A DNA stretch of 64,000 nucleotides, taken from assembly GCA_037974965.1 (NCBI GenBank), contig JBBPFI010000002.1:744001-808000 (forward strand). The letters run 5' to 3'. The position numbers and the translations under genes are program-made. The notes under the pieces were generated by a model. That model saw nothing but the letters and a program-made list of their open reading frames with translations, was not told the origin of the DNA and did not search any database. This DNA is from Dacryopinax spathularia. Its lineage: Eukaryota; Basidiomycota; Dacrymycetes; Dacrymycetales; Dacrymycetaceae. This document shows positions 31,423-43,083 of the stretch, piece after piece. Numbering within the stretch: position 1 is the stretch's first letter; the number at the start of each line of letters is the position of its first letter.

Positions 31423-32555
31423 ATGAACGACCCGATCGAACTGGGTGACAAAAGGGAGTCACCGCTGGCGGTCTCAGGAGGAGCGAGGGATACAGGTGAG
31501 TACCGTCTGCCATGGTCTGCGGACTATGCTGACCTTTATGCAGAGATGAATGATGTCCCTCATCGGCTAATCACCACCCCGAACACCACCCCGAATACCC
31601 CGAACACCGCAACAACCACCAGCATCAACACCACCAACACAACGACCACCACCCGCCTCAACGCCAGCCCGGCAGCTACCAACCTTGAGGACCATAGGGG
31701 TAGTGATAGCCTGGACGGTGAACTTGCGCCTCTTTCCCGACCTTCTCCAGAAGGACAGAAAGACGGTGAGTCCCTCTCCAGCCTCAAGGCTTGCACAGTC
31801 TGTGGCCAACTTCCCGCTGACACTACGGGTCGTCTGCCTCCTGCCAGGTCGTCAGCACGCGACGGTTCTCACGATTCTAACACGCTTACAACCACTGACC
31901 GCCTCCGGGTCGTCACCGTCGACCGCCTCCGGGTTGACAACTCCGATCGCCTGCGGGTCGGACCCGCTGAGTGCCCGCGGCTCAGCAACACTGACCGCCT
32001 CCGGGTCAGTGAGGGGAACGGCGCCAGCGCTTATGTTCCTCAGCCGAACGGCCGATCCTTGCCGGACGGTGCCTGGAGGAGGCCACAGGCGGAGCTGCCA
32101 ATGGGCGCGTCCAGCCTGAACCACCCTGACGGCCCTCCTCCTGGGTACAACGAGAGCAGGGAGCGGCCAGGCATCCCTACTAACCAGCTCCGTCTCTCAG
32201 CCTCCACCTTACGAACGCTCCTCCGCCCCAGCACTCGTCAAGCCTCCCTCCATGGATCGCACTGCCTGTGGCCCCTCTCCCCGAACTGGAGCTGGGAGTG
32301 GATTGGCGTGCCAGGCACAGGCAGTATCTTGCGGAGCGACCTCCGCCTCCCGGATCTAGGAGCCGCACTCGTCGCAGCATGAGGTGTTGGAATTTGCTCT
32401 GCTTGTGCGCATCGCCTGCGTACTCTCCCATTGCCAGCAACGATCGGCAGGATGGGCCATACGAGCAATTTCAGCATTATAACACCCCCTCACACTCGAA
32501 GGGCTTGTTCGCTTGGATCTGCGATACCATTGCCTATGTCCGCTCCCATTACTGA
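31423..32555 (+). CDS. Unknown Thr/Asn- and Pro-rich protein with an Arg-Leu-Arg repeat (342 aa)
   Basis: I do not recognise the family. Proposed exons are 31423-31495, 31544-32144 and 32201-32555. The second intron has a textbook TACTAAC branch site and restores one frame to the stop. The protein has a Thr/Asn-rich segment (PNTTPNTPNTATTTS), a CTVCGQLP pair, a five-fold 8-residue repeat around DRLRV encoded by the hairpin array at 31,897-32,011, a Pro-rich part, then ELELGVDWRARHRQYLAERP and a Cys-rich/hydrophobic end (CWNLLCLC, LFAWICDTIAYV). An alternative 82-nt intron (31766-31847) would shift the repeat to another frame, so the middle is tentative. General layout recalls the 2393-3649 gene of island A. 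Confidence 0.5.
31897..32011. repeat. Array of five hairpins, 24-nt period, constant GCCTCCG/GCCTGCG loop
   Basis: Loops start at 31901, 31925, 31949, 31973 and 31997, exactly 24 nt apart. Loop sequences are GCCTCCG (three units), GCCTGCG and GCCCGCG. Arms are 4-8 nt and differ between units but remain complementary, in three units with one G-T pair: GACC, GTCGACC, TCCGATC, GCTGAGT and CACTGACC. GCCTGCG is the exact complement of the CGCAGGC loop at 3,092-3,190. Confidence 0.88.
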
Positions 32556-34033
32556 TTCTCCGTATGTGTCCCCTGCACGTAACGAGTCAGAATGACTCTT
32601 CATCACACTCTTTCAATTAGTCCCATTGTTGTATTTTGGCCTGAAGGGCGTGTAATTCCTCAATACACTTGTTTGCCTCTGAATCGAGACATATGTGAGC
32701 CGAATGGTCAAGACATACATCCCGAAAACCGTCTAGAACGACCGCAGTTCATGCCTCGCACCTTTTATAGACCATTTAGAGATGAAAGCGACTTGTATTT
32801 ACTATTTACGCCTAATAAATCACCTTAACACCTTAAATAAAATGCATCCAGTTATGGATTACGCTAGAAACTTGATTTTCTACTTCGGCCAAAAAGACTG
32901 GCTCCTGCCCCTGTGAAGTTCCTAGGGGAGGTACTGACACGACTCCTTTGCACTTGACCGCCATCCTCAACGGCCGCTAGCGGTCTCATCACTACCCTCA
33001 GTATCCACCAGCCCCACTGCCTCAACCACGACTACCAGCCGAAAGAGCTTGATCTCCGATCCTCCAGGAGAGGAGCAGACAACAGCCAAATGGACGGCGT
33101 TAGGCTTCCCACCCGATCCTCCCCACTCTTCCTTTCACCCTCCGCTTGGCCGGGTGCCATTCGCGGTTCGCCTATAATCTGCGGGACCGAGTCATGCTCG
33201 AGCACCAGCAACAAAGCAAGTAGCAAGTTTTCCGAGACGAACATCAACTTCGGGGAATGTACCAAAGAAGGCAGCCTCCGATTCTGTCCGGATGAACGTA
33301 AGAGCCCAAGAAGGATGCGGGGTTTTATAATGACAACACGTGTTGTGGCGTCCTTCTCCCCGCGTTTTGCTTCACGCGATCGCTTTCATCCATCGTTACT
33401 CCGGGCGGCTATATTCACCAATTGCCAGCGCTTCCTCCTGCCTATAATACTACCAATCCCCATGGGGAAAGTCCAAGGATAGCATCGACGATCGTACGTG
33501 AGCAGTTCATGGATCCATGCGCTCGCTGTGAGCTGAGGTGGTTGTGTCAGGACGCCGCTGACGATGCGCACCGTTCTCAATAGAAACGCATCTGCTTTTC
33601 GCACTACGTCCGGACAGAAACGAGTCTTCTTCCAGCGCTCCGAACGACCTCGAGCAAGTGACCGTACGAGCTGCGACAGGCTTCTCCGTGCCTGGTACTC
33701 TGGACCATGGCTTCGTTAGCCCGAGCAAGAAGGCTCTCGCAGTCCGACGAGTCGCCTGATCAGCGCTGTCACCTGCGTCTATTCTAGCGTCCCGTTCCTT
33801 CCCGAACCGATCGATGTCCTTCTTCGCCTTCTATCCCTACATCGAACAATCCGACAACGTGGACGTGGCTGGGGTAGCCATTTTTCCCGGCTGGGAAAAG
33901 GATCGAACGCCGGAGATTTAGCCAGAGGGGATCGAGGGCCGGGTATAAGGGGGCAGCATGCAGGGATGGGCTGGTGCTGGCTTAGCAGGCAGAGTCGGGT
34001 TCCCCATCCCTGTATTGAGGTCAACGCTCAGTC
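32556..34033. other. Intergenic
   Basis: An AT-richer block (32,590-32,880) then ordinary sequence; no supported gene. Promoter of carboxylesterase 2 at the right end. Confidence 0.4.
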
Positions 34034-36282
34034 ATGCTTGCTCTTTTTGTGCTCGCCGCTGCCGTTGCGGCCTCGTCGGCCGTCGCTGCGCCATCCCCGC
34101 AGTCCCTGAAGAGCGACCTCAACCTCATCTTTCAGAGCAACCTCAACTGTGCGTCCTCTCCATATACACCTGATCCCCTATCTGATACTCCACACAGGGA
34201 CCGAAGCGCCCGAGCATCAAGGTGCCATCCTGATCGACGCACGCACCTACGCCGAGGCACAGTCCACCTGTGCCCAACTGTCCGAAGGTCTCCTCAAGCC
34301 CAACAGCAGCTACTTCCTCGCCGATTTCGCCTTCGCGCTTAATTACCTCGAATATGCCAACCTCAGCTACTTCGGCGAGCGGTTCTGGATCGCCCAGGAG
34401 GGCCCGCAGTGCCTGACCATCGGGGCTGGGGCGAGCGTCTTCCCCGCTTCGTGTGACTCTACCTTCCGCGCGCTGTGCTCGCAGAGCGCCGGATACAACG
34501 TACCGTCCGCTTCGGGCGTGCCGAGCAATCTGCAAGTGACGGTACAGGCGAATGAGTTGTCCATCACTGGGTGCGTCTCTTTCAGCCCAGAAACTCTTTC
34601 CATTACCCTAACACACCGCCCAGGTTCCGTAACCAAGCCTCATTCCGCTTCTACGGCATCCCATACGCCAACAAGCCTGAGCGCTGGACCTACTCCACCC
34701 TCTACAATGGCTCGACCACAATCAATGCAACCGCATTCGGGAGCGCCTGCCTGCAGACGGGGCGTGGCTCCGAAGACTGCCTCTTCCTCAACATCTGGAC
34801 ACCATATCTGCCGTCATCCGCCACGCCAGCGACGAACAAGCTCAAGCCCGTCCATTTCTGGATCCATGGTGGTGCATACACTGGCGGCGCTGGCTCGGAC
34901 TACGACGGCGGCCCTCAGGTAGCGCGCGGTGACGTCGTGGTCGTATCGATCAACTACCGGCTCTCCACCCTGGGTTTCCTGGCCCTGACGGACGGAGTGA
35001 CAAACGGCAACTACGGCCTGGCAGACCAGATCCTCGCCCTCGAATGGGTCCAGAAATACATCACCGCTTTCGGCGGCGACCCTAACAGGATCACCATCGC
35101 CGGCCAGTCCGCTGGCGCCGGCTCGGTCCGCGCACTCATGGCTTCACCCGTCGCGATCGGCAAGTTCCAGGGCGCGATCCCGCAGAGCAACCTGGACGGG
35201 ATGCTGTACGCGGCGACGTACTCGAACTACTATACAATCCCGCAGGAGATGCAAGTCGCGGGGTACTCGATCCTCGCTGCCACTGGGTGTAACACGACTG
35301 CAGTCACGGACCCAGCGACGCTTGCCTGCCTCCGGGCGTATAATGGCACTGCCCTGGTCTACATGGCCAATGTCGCGCGGTACGTCGTGGTGGACGGGAC
35401 GTACATCACCACTCCTATGCTGGAAGTGAACGGCTCTGGTCCAGTGGCGAACGTCCACCTCCTCATGGGCTGGATGTCAGACGACGGCAATTCCTTCATC
35501 GGGTATACGAAGACTACCAACCTGACGCAGGCAATCACGCAGGAAATAACGTACAACGCCGCAGAGACGTACGCCATCGAGCAGTCCGGACTGTTCCCTC
35601 TGCCCAATACGGGCAACGCCTCGCTCGACGTGTTCAACGTGACGGCGAGGCTGGCGACGGATGTCGAGTTCCGCTGTTTGGACCAGGCGACCGCGGTGGC
35701 GCTGGCGAAACATGGGTTGCTGAAGAGTTTGTGGGTGTATCAGGTGAGCTTGGCTGCTTGTTTGTTGGGAGCGGGGTTGGGCTGATAGGATGCGGTAGTT
35801 TAACAGAGGGTATGATGGGTATGACCCGAATAACGTGTGCTATGCGCCTGTGACTGCCGAGTACCCGTACGGCGATCCCAACCTGCCTCATTTCAAGTGC
35901 GTCTTCCTTTCCCAGGGATGCAGTCTGAGTTGGTACTGATGCATTCCGTAGCTGCCACTCCGGCGAACTCCAATACACATTCGGCACCGTCGGCCAAGGC
36001 GTCCCCTTCCGCGACTCCAACGACCTCTACTTCCAACAACAGATCGTAGACCAATGGACGTCCTTCTTCCGCTCCTATAACCCGAACCCAGACCCGTTCT
36101 ACCTCGCTGTCCGGGGGTACGCGGATACGGCGCTGGAGTATATTAGGGATGGGGCTTGGGCGCCGGTGACGGATTGGGAGAACCCGACGCTCAGGCTGTT
36201 GAGTGTTCCGAGTACGCAGAGTGCGATGCTGGAGACGGCGCAGTGCGATTTCTTCAATTATACGCTGAGCTACTATGGGTAG
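34034..36282 (+). CDS. Secreted type-B carboxylesterase, paralogue 2 (678 aa)
   Basis: Exons 34034-34148, 34198-34570, 34624-35743, 35799-35896 and 35952-36282, the same five-exon plan as paralogue 1. Signal peptide MLALFVLAAAVAASSAVA; the N-terminal Cys-containing region has HQGAILIDAR, RFWIAQ and CSQSA; the catalytic domain has SEDCLFLNIW, HGGAY, GQSAGAG, MSDDGNSF and CHSGELQY. Exon 3 is the same length (1120 nt) as in paralogue 1, so these two are the closest pair despite lying 26 kb apart on the same strand. The catalytic acid is again Asp. Confidence 0.93.
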
Positions 36283-36783
36283 AGAGTACATACTGTACTG
36301 TACAGTACCAGTGTTGTGCTTGCCTTCGGATAGTGCAGGCAATCCATCCGGGTAACATCATCAGTCCATTCTTACCCCACGATCACGGGCTAACCACCAG
36401 TCACCGTTGGGGTCCAGCCCACACCGCCAGTAACAAGAAGGAGCATGACGGCAATGACGTCACCCTCCCCTCTAACGCCGTACCCCTGCTCCAGAGCGCG
36501 CGTCACGGGTCCCCTAGCCATCGAACGGTACGTGTCTGACCGGCAGAAGCTCGAGGAGCGCAGTGGCAGAGTGGTGAGTGTGAGGGGTGCCCATAAAAGG
36601 TCTGAGGGAGGGGAGGCGGGTGAGTGACGCGCATATACAAAGCTTTTGAGGCTGCATATATCCTGCTCTTTTTCAACTTACTCCTTCTCCTCGTCACATC
36701 TCACCTCAGTCTTCATCGGCCCCTCAGCCGCGAACACATACCTGAAAACTCGGTCCCAAAGCTCTTAGCAAGCAGCAATAACG
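36283..36783. other. Intergenic
   Basis: 3' flank of carboxylesterase 2 and pyrimidine-rich promoter (36,650-36,780) of the next gene. No gene is seen. Confidence 0.45.
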
Positions 36784-38194
36784 ATGCTCTCCCGCTCAGC
36801 CCTTGCAGCCCGGAATGCTGCCCTCCTCCGGGCTCAGGCTAGGAGGAACGCCCTCGCCGTCACGAAGCGGTTGAACTCCACTCAGTCGTCCTCGACGACG
36901 CAGCAGCAAGCTGGGGGACTTGGGTCGCATTTCGTTTCTGGCTTGATTGGAGGTGGGGTCGTTCTTGGTGGTGGTGAGTATCTCGTTGCTCAACCTTCCT
37001 TCTGTCCGCAAGAGGGAAGAGAGTGAGAGATATGAGATTGATCCACTCGCGCAGTCTACGCCTACTACCACTATTCCGGCGCGGCCAAAGTGGTCAACAC
37101 CGCCAAGCAACTACGGGACAACGCCCTCCAAGCGAAAGACAAAGCGCTGGAGAAAGTGCCCAACACATCCGAAGCGCTCACCTACCTTCGCCAGACCGCC
37201 AAGGCATACGCGATCTTCATCCCCGGCGGCGCCTCCTACGTCGACAGCACGTTCGACAACCTCGAGGAAGCGCGCCAGACGCATGGACAGGAGGTGGACG
37301 AGATTGTGCGCAAGGCGTATGACGAGATCAAGAGGATTGTCGATGCTGGCGGGGCGGACTTCGAGACTGCCGCTAAGGTCGCTAGTGTCCTGCGGGAGAG
37401 GGGCAAGCAGCTTGCCGAGGTTGCGCGTAAGGCCGGTGGGGACTTGTTGGACAAGTATCCCGAGGCGAAGGAGCAGCTCGGAGGCGCGTATCAGCAGCTG
37501 GAGAAGTTTGCGAATTCGAGAGGTGAGGAAGGGAAGAAGATTATGAAGGATGTGCAGAAGCAGCTGGGGGATATGTTCGCTAAGGGAGGCGCGAACAAGG
37601 ATGAGGTCGTTAAGAAGGCACAGGAGTTCTTGCAGAGCAAGCAGAAGGACCTGAGCGGGCTGGGCGAGGACGCGTGGAAGAAGGGGCTCGAGCAGGCAAA
37701 GCCGTACCTCGACAAGGTGCCCGATCTGCGTAAGACGCTGGAGCAGAATAAGGAGGCGCTGGCGGGGATTGTTGCCGGTGGAGGGTCGGAGCTGTGGGAG
37801 AGGGTGAAGAAGGCTGCGGAGGGAGGGAAGAAGGATCAGCAGAAGGCGGTCGAGGAGCTCAAGTCCTGGATTAAGGAGAAGTCGGAGCAGGCGCAACAGG
37901 GCGGCGAGGAGACGTGGGATAAGCTGGAGGATCTGATCAAGCAGTTGCCCGGTGGCCAGTCGGTGCGTCCTCTTTCCCCTGCCAAAATTTCCTCATACTC
38001 ATTTGACATTCGTGCAGGTACTTGCTGCCTCTCCCGACCTGAAGCAAGCCACCGAGGCATTCAAAAAGAAGGCCCCAGAAGCACAAGAAATCGCCCAAGC
38101 CGCACTTCGTGACATCGTCAACGTCCTCAAGGAGAAGGGCAAGCAAATGGAAGAGCTCGGGAAGGAGACGAAAGACGAAGCAACGAAGAAATGA
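36784..38194 (+). CDS. Mitochondrial coiled-coil protein of unknown function (424 aa)
   Basis: Exons 36784-36973, 37055-37962 and 38018-38194. The N-terminus (MLSRSALAARNAALLRAQAR, then RRN, KRLNS) is a typical mitochondrial presequence. A Gly-rich single membrane-spanning segment (SHFVSGLIGGGVVLGG then VYAYYHYSG) follows at residues ~48-72. The remaining ~350 residues are amphipathic Lys/Glu/Ala helices with degenerate ~11-residue periodicity, somewhat like apolipoprotein or LEA-type helices. This suggests an inner-membrane anchored protein with a long helical domain. No named family is recognised. Confidence 0.72.
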
Positions 38195-38348
38195 GCTGCC
38201 GCTCGGCGATACGAGTACAATGCAAAATCTCAGCAATGTGTATCAGTAGGCATCGCGTAATTTATGCAACTAATGCTGCACTACGACGCTGCCAATGGCC
38301 CGGGAGAAGTGCGAACGCACGCATAGATAATTGTAGAGGTACTTCGTG

Positions 38349-39980
38349 TTACAACTTGGCTCTCCTCCGGTCTTCCTCCTCCATTATCTCCTTCGCCATC
38401 ACACCCATCACGGGGAACGCACGCGCATACACCGCAGCCCTCTCGCTTGACGCTTGTCTTCGTGCGTGTCGCGCCGCGATACCTTGCGAGATGACCGCCA
38501 ACTAACGAACGACCCCGTCAGCCCCTGCCCTCTGCCAGTACAAGTACCCAAGAGAGGCCCAGAAGGTGAAACCGCGCTCACCCGGAAAAACATCCAACTA
38601 CTCGCAAAGTTCATCCCCACAATCGGATACCCGATCCCCATCAGCCTCGCGTACTCTTTCTCCAGTAACTCGAGTGGCGGAGCTGGGATTTCTGAGCTGG
38701 GGAGACCCCTCCAGGCGCGCCATTTGCCTTCTTTTTGCAGCTGGGGGGTGAGGGCGCGGGGGTTGGCGTACCAGGGTTGGAGAAGGTTGGCGAGGTCGAC
38801 TAGCTGTGGGCGGGGTCAGCATGCGATTCTCGAGCAGGCGGAAATGGGGGTGACAGAAGAAGGGGGTAATGAGAAAGTGCGATGGTGCTGGGTAGAAGGC
38901 ATGATGTGGAGGAGGGAGGCGTCCGTACCGGACTGCCCAGTGTACTCAGCTCCCAATCCAGTATCCCAATCACCCGATTCTCCGTCGGATGAAACACGAG
39001 ATTATCCAGCTTATAATCCCCATGCACGATCCTCACGCCCTCCTTCCCACCCTCATCCGGCAGATGGCGTTTATACCAGTCTATAAGCTCGTCGAACTTG
39101 GGTATTGGACCGACGGGCTCGTTCGTGTCGATGTCGCGTGTTGCGGCTTGGGCGGCGGAGATGCGTGAGAGGGAACGGATTTGGCGGGGGAAGTAGGGGG
39201 TGTGAGGGCCGTAGGACTCGAGTCCGATGGAGGATGGGGAGAGGGATGAGAGGGCGGCCAGTGACCGAACGGCGGATAACCAGCTGCAACGGGTGTTAGT
39301 ATCTTCAGACTGCGGGGCGTGTACGTGGGGAGACGCACCATTCACGTTTCTCCTCCATGGATAGCTCTGGCGTCTCCGGGTCTGTGAATATCCTTCCCTC
39401 TAGGAACTGCATCACGTAGAACGGTGCTCCCAACACGTTCGCATCCTCACATAATGCATATACCTCCGGTACTGGCACTCTAGCAGAGGCGGGAGTCGAC
39501 GGTCGGGCATTGTATGCGCTCAGAGCGGCGAGGACGCGGTACTCCCGCTCGATGGCGTGCGCTGTCGGGGAAAGCAGAGGACCGGTAGGTTTGCGTCGGA
39601 GCACAAAGCGCTGACCGCTGTGTTCCCGGCGTGTTAGCGTGTGTACAGGGAGATCGGGTGAGTGGGAGGGACGTACGCAGCATCGGTGATGAAGTATGTC
39701 GGGTTCGACTAGAGCCACATCTATCAATATCCTCCTCTCATTCTAGCAGCGACACTCACCTGCCCAAACTACTCCAGTACAGCCAACAAAAGCCGCACTC
39801 CCGCATCAACACTTGCTGTCCCGACAGTGACGGGAACCGGAGACGACGCACCTTGAACTGCTTGACTTCTACAGGTGTTCTGGCCAGCGGGACGTGTGCC
39901 TCGAGGTAGGCGTTGAGCTTTTCCACCGGGAGCGGGGAGCGAATGGACCCCGTCTCTCCTCCCACTTGCTTTGGCGTCAT
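38349..39980 (-). CDS. ACAD10/11-type phosphotransferase (APH family, 392 aa) with a 9-nt microexon
   Basis: Seven exons: 39980-39852, 39768-39760 (9 nt), 39708-39677, 39617-39339, 39283-38929, 38803-38582, 38501-38349; all phases agree. Family members phosphorylate hydroxyacyl-CoA-type substrates or are uncharacterised kinases of the aminoglycoside phosphotransferase fold. Seen here: [18 protein letters not shown] (the substrate/ATP loop, with FGQ supplied by the microexon), FVLRRKP with the ATP-binding Lys, catalytic HGDYKLDN, metal-binding ILDWE, and the C-terminal [16 protein letters not shown]. The start is the first in-frame ATG; a mitochondrial or peroxisomal location is not evident. 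Confidence 0.9.
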
Positions 39981-40192
39981 CAGAGTCGCCTTAAGACCGT
40001 GGCAGAAGGAGGACGACGAGGTTGACGATGCAGACAACGAGGACGTTGATGAGATGGTGGTCGTGTGGCGTTTGATGATCGATCGGTGATAAGGACTGCC
40101 TAGGTCTCGGCCGTAGAGTCCGGTCCATTACCCCGGAAAACGCGAGCGGTGATCCGAGCGGAGGCATCGATAACGCTGATAATCTCGTTCAA

Positions 40193-40787
40193 CTTCTACG
40201 CTGAAGTTTTTGCTCGGATGCCCTTCATCCCGAGCGTTATTGCTCGGATACCCTTACTTCCGTCTAATTTGCTGGAATGCCCTTGTGTCGCGCGTGGCGT
40301 CGACAATATGGTAGTCAATTAATAGAGTATTGGTCCATAATGAAATTGAATGATGTCAAGCCGTGGTGAGAAAGTACTGAGAACTATAAACAAATAGCTT
40401 CATTTCTAATGAAAACTTGTTTCACATTCTGATTTATGGATTTCAACGCACATGGACACCTTAAAGATTGTAATTTAAGGTCTTATTAATTTAATAGGCC
40501 CTTTAGTTACTTCCCTCAATCGAGCTGGTTTTAATGGTGACAGCACCTTGAGCAATACCAATTGCTAGTAGAGCTTCCAAGCTTTGGTAAAAGAAGTCCG
40601 GGAAGTGGGACATTCATAATAACTGTTACTGTAATATTTTAATCAACTTATTGTCTATTAATTGACTACCACATTGTTGACGCGACGCGCGACACAAGGG
40701 CATCCGAGCAAATTAGACGGAAGTAAGGGTATCCGAGCAATAAAACTCGGGAGCAAGGGCATCGGAGCAAAAACTTCCTTCTACGCT
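40193..40787. mobile_element. 575-bp non-autonomous Mutator-type MITE with 10-bp target duplication
   Basis: The element is 40203-40777, flanked by CTTCTACGCT on both sides (40193-40202, 40778-40787). The inverted repeats are about 115-120 bp and start GAAGTTTTTGCTCGGATGCC. Each contains three phased copies of a GGATRCCC/GAATGCCC core (left end at 40216, 40246 and 40275). The inside is AT-rich and codes for nothing. The end structure matches that of the transposase-bearing element at 41,200-43,759. Confidence 0.88.
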
Positions 40788-41190
40788 GGCAGTGCACTTG
40801 CCCCGCGGATCACAACAACAAAGCAATCTCCTTCTCTCAAATGGCAACCTTCGCGGAGTTACCTATTCGCGCATGGTCACATACCCGGTCGATCGTCTCT
40901 AAAATGGCTAAAGCTGTTCTCTGACGCAGTGCTCCCTTGATCCTCGGATGGCAAGAGCTGCAGTAGGTCTGATCATGGGTCTAGGCATCTGCCATTTCCC
41001 AAAACAACGGCTTCGACAATACGCCCACGGTTTATCCCACTGCGTTAGACGCTGCAGAAATCGCTGGCGACTTCCTTTTTCCTGGCAGGACAGTGGTATA
41101 TAACCTCTCAAGCATGACTGGCTGCACGTTGTTCTCGTGGTACCCGCGCTGCTTGCTCGTTTGCGCTTAGCGCCTGCATGACAGGCGCAG
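40788..41190. other. Spacer between the two transposons
   Basis: No gene or repeat structure seen. Confidence 0.4.
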
Positions 41191-41334
41191 TTTTGGTCCG
41201 GGCTTTCTTCCATAATACCCTCCAATAAAGCTCCGTCGTCTTGAATACCATTCGGCACGAAATGATCTAGATTACCCTGCGCACTTCGGGTCAATGGCTA
41301 TGTACATGTGCGACTGGTTTGGTATGGAGTAATG

Positions 41335-42984
41335 CTAATCTGCCTGTCTCCTTGGTGCAATGCGGGCTTCCTTTCGCTTATGGGCTGGACGACCTCGCTG
41401 TTTCTTGAGGGGTGGAGGGTTGATCTCGTCATATGCCTGTAAATCAACAAGGCGGACCGGTGGATACGGATGCTCATATGTTTCTCGCATCGTCGTGACA
41501 AGGTAGGACTTGTCGATGTATGCACCGGGGTCAAGCTTGGAATAGAAACAGAGAGGGATTGCATGGGCGCATGGGATGAGAAATTGCTGGAAGGCCTGGC
41601 AAGAACAGAAACCTGTGCGGAGCTCGGGATCCAAAAGGACTTCATGCTCCTCCCCATGTGGATCTGCCGCGAGTCGGACTAGTGCATTGTGCTCGGTTGA
41701 TGGTAGGATAACATACTGGCGTGCGGCGGCGCAATTACTGGCAAAGATCGCTTGAGCAGAGGGCACCACAGGACCATTGAGACGTAGAGCTTCTTGCTTG
41801 TATTGGCAGAACCGGACCATCTGGTTGTTCCAGATCGCATCGAGTAGCTGGAGTACAGGTAACCCGCGTGCCTGGAGAAGAATGCTGTTCATTGGTTCAG
41901 CTGCATTCGAGGTTGTGCGCCCAAAACGTGGTCCATTGAAAGCATATGTTGCCCAACAAGCCGGACTGATAGCTGCAAGGTAGTTGGCAGCGCGCTCCCC
42001 AACTTCCTCCCGGATTCGGTTGAGGATGTCCTTGAAATGCTGCTCAGTCTTGGCATAGATGAGCGCGGTGATATGTGGCTGAATCGCACGGCCAAAGTGA
42101 CGGACTGCATTGGCAGATATATGACGTGCACAGAATGCTTCATCCACAAGCAGGAGCTCCTCAGCAACCGCTTTGAGAAGCCCTTTCTGTCGGTCAGAGA
42201 TGACCACAGTTGCAGGAGAGTCGAGCCCAGGCAAAGCGGTGAGAAGCAATCGGAGGAAGTTTGACCAGGTCGATGCATCTTCCTGCGGGGCAATTGCCCA
42301 GGCAAGAAGGATAAGGTGGTCCGCAGCATCGTATGTGACAGCAAGTAGAATCACATATTCGAAGGAAGTCTTGGTGAATGCTCCATCAAGTGCCACAAAG
42401 CGACGTGCCGTTTTCCAGGCGTGTTTTGCTGGCGAGGGGCAGATGAAAAGGGACCGGACAACGTTTCCAGGACCCATGGTGAGTTCAACTGTCGCATCTG
42501 GATCGGTTGCTCGGATGTGGTTGGCATAAGGTGGTAGCTTTCGGAATTCTTCCTTCTGCTGCTGGAGGGTTTCACCAAGGATAACCCGGCGGGCTCGGTA
42601 GGCTTGTTGCTTTGAGGCAACAATACCAACTTGTTGCAAGGTGTCAACGATAGTGGCAGTTGTCACCTTGTCGGTCACAACAAGCAATTTGCGGATCTCT
42701 TCAACCAGAAAACTGACTCGACTTGTTGCTGAGCGAGGGGCAGGAGCAAATAACTGACAGGTATGGGTAGGTTGTATATTGCGCACCACATACTCCCCAT
42801 CATGACCAGTGACCGACGCCTCAAACTTGCAACTCTCCACATTGCACTTGACCATCAACCGTCCCGGATCCTTCGCCTTAACCAACATTGATGCGCCCTG
42901 TCGGTTACAGTGTAAAGTAAGAGCGTGGGAGGCATCTTTGAGGGAGGTGAACTTCTGACCGCGTAGTACCAGCACGTCTGCCAT
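41335..42984 (-). CDS. MULE transposase (549 aa), open throughout
   Basis: Cut-and-paste transposase of the Mutator superfamily. The chosen ATG (42984, MADVLVLRG) starts the FLYWCH/WRKY-like DNA-binding region (LMVKCNVESCKFEASV, HTC), followed by the MULE DDE core (RRFVALDGAFTKT and VVISDRQKGLLKAV carry the two Asp) and the C-terminal SWIM zinc finger CSCQAFQQFLIPCAHA. An upstream in-frame ATG (43035) would add 17 residues. There are no stops or shifts. The nested MITE lies about 110 bp upstream of the ATG, in the terminal repeat, and may disturb the promoter or end recognition. Confidence 0.93.
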   Translation of the reverse strand: MADVLVLRGQKFTSLKDASHALTLHCNRQGASMLVKAKDPGRLMVKCNVESCKFEASVTGHDGEYVVRNIQPTHTCQLFAPAPRSATSRVSFLVEEIRKLLVVTDKVTTATIVDTLQQVGIVASKQQAYRARRVILGETLQQQKEEFRKLPPYANHIRATDPDATVELTMGPGNVVRSLFICPSPAKHAWKTARRFVALDGAFTKTSFEYVILLAVTYDAADHLILLAWAIAPQEDASTWSNFLRLLLTALPGLDSPATVVISDRQKGLLKAVAEELLLVDEAFCARHISANAVRHFGRAIQPHITALIYAKTEQHFKDILNRIREEVGERAANYLAAISPACWATYAFNGPRFGRTTSNAAEPMNSILLQARGLPVLQLLDAIWNNQMVRFCQYKQEALRLNGPVVPSAQAIFASNCAAARQYVILPSTEHNALVRLAADPHGEEHEVLLDPELRTGFCSCQAFQQFLIPCAHAIPLCFYSKLDPGAYIDKSYLVTTMRETYEHPYPPVRLVDLQAYDEINPPPLKKQRGRPAHKRKEARIAPRRQAD

Positions 42985-43083
42985 GGTGATGGGTTGAGAG
43001 CAAAACACGACGCGTCTTCGGAGGCATTCCAGCATGTTCTGATGGTCATCGCCACTAGCTCGGCAGGGTATTCAAGATCAGCC

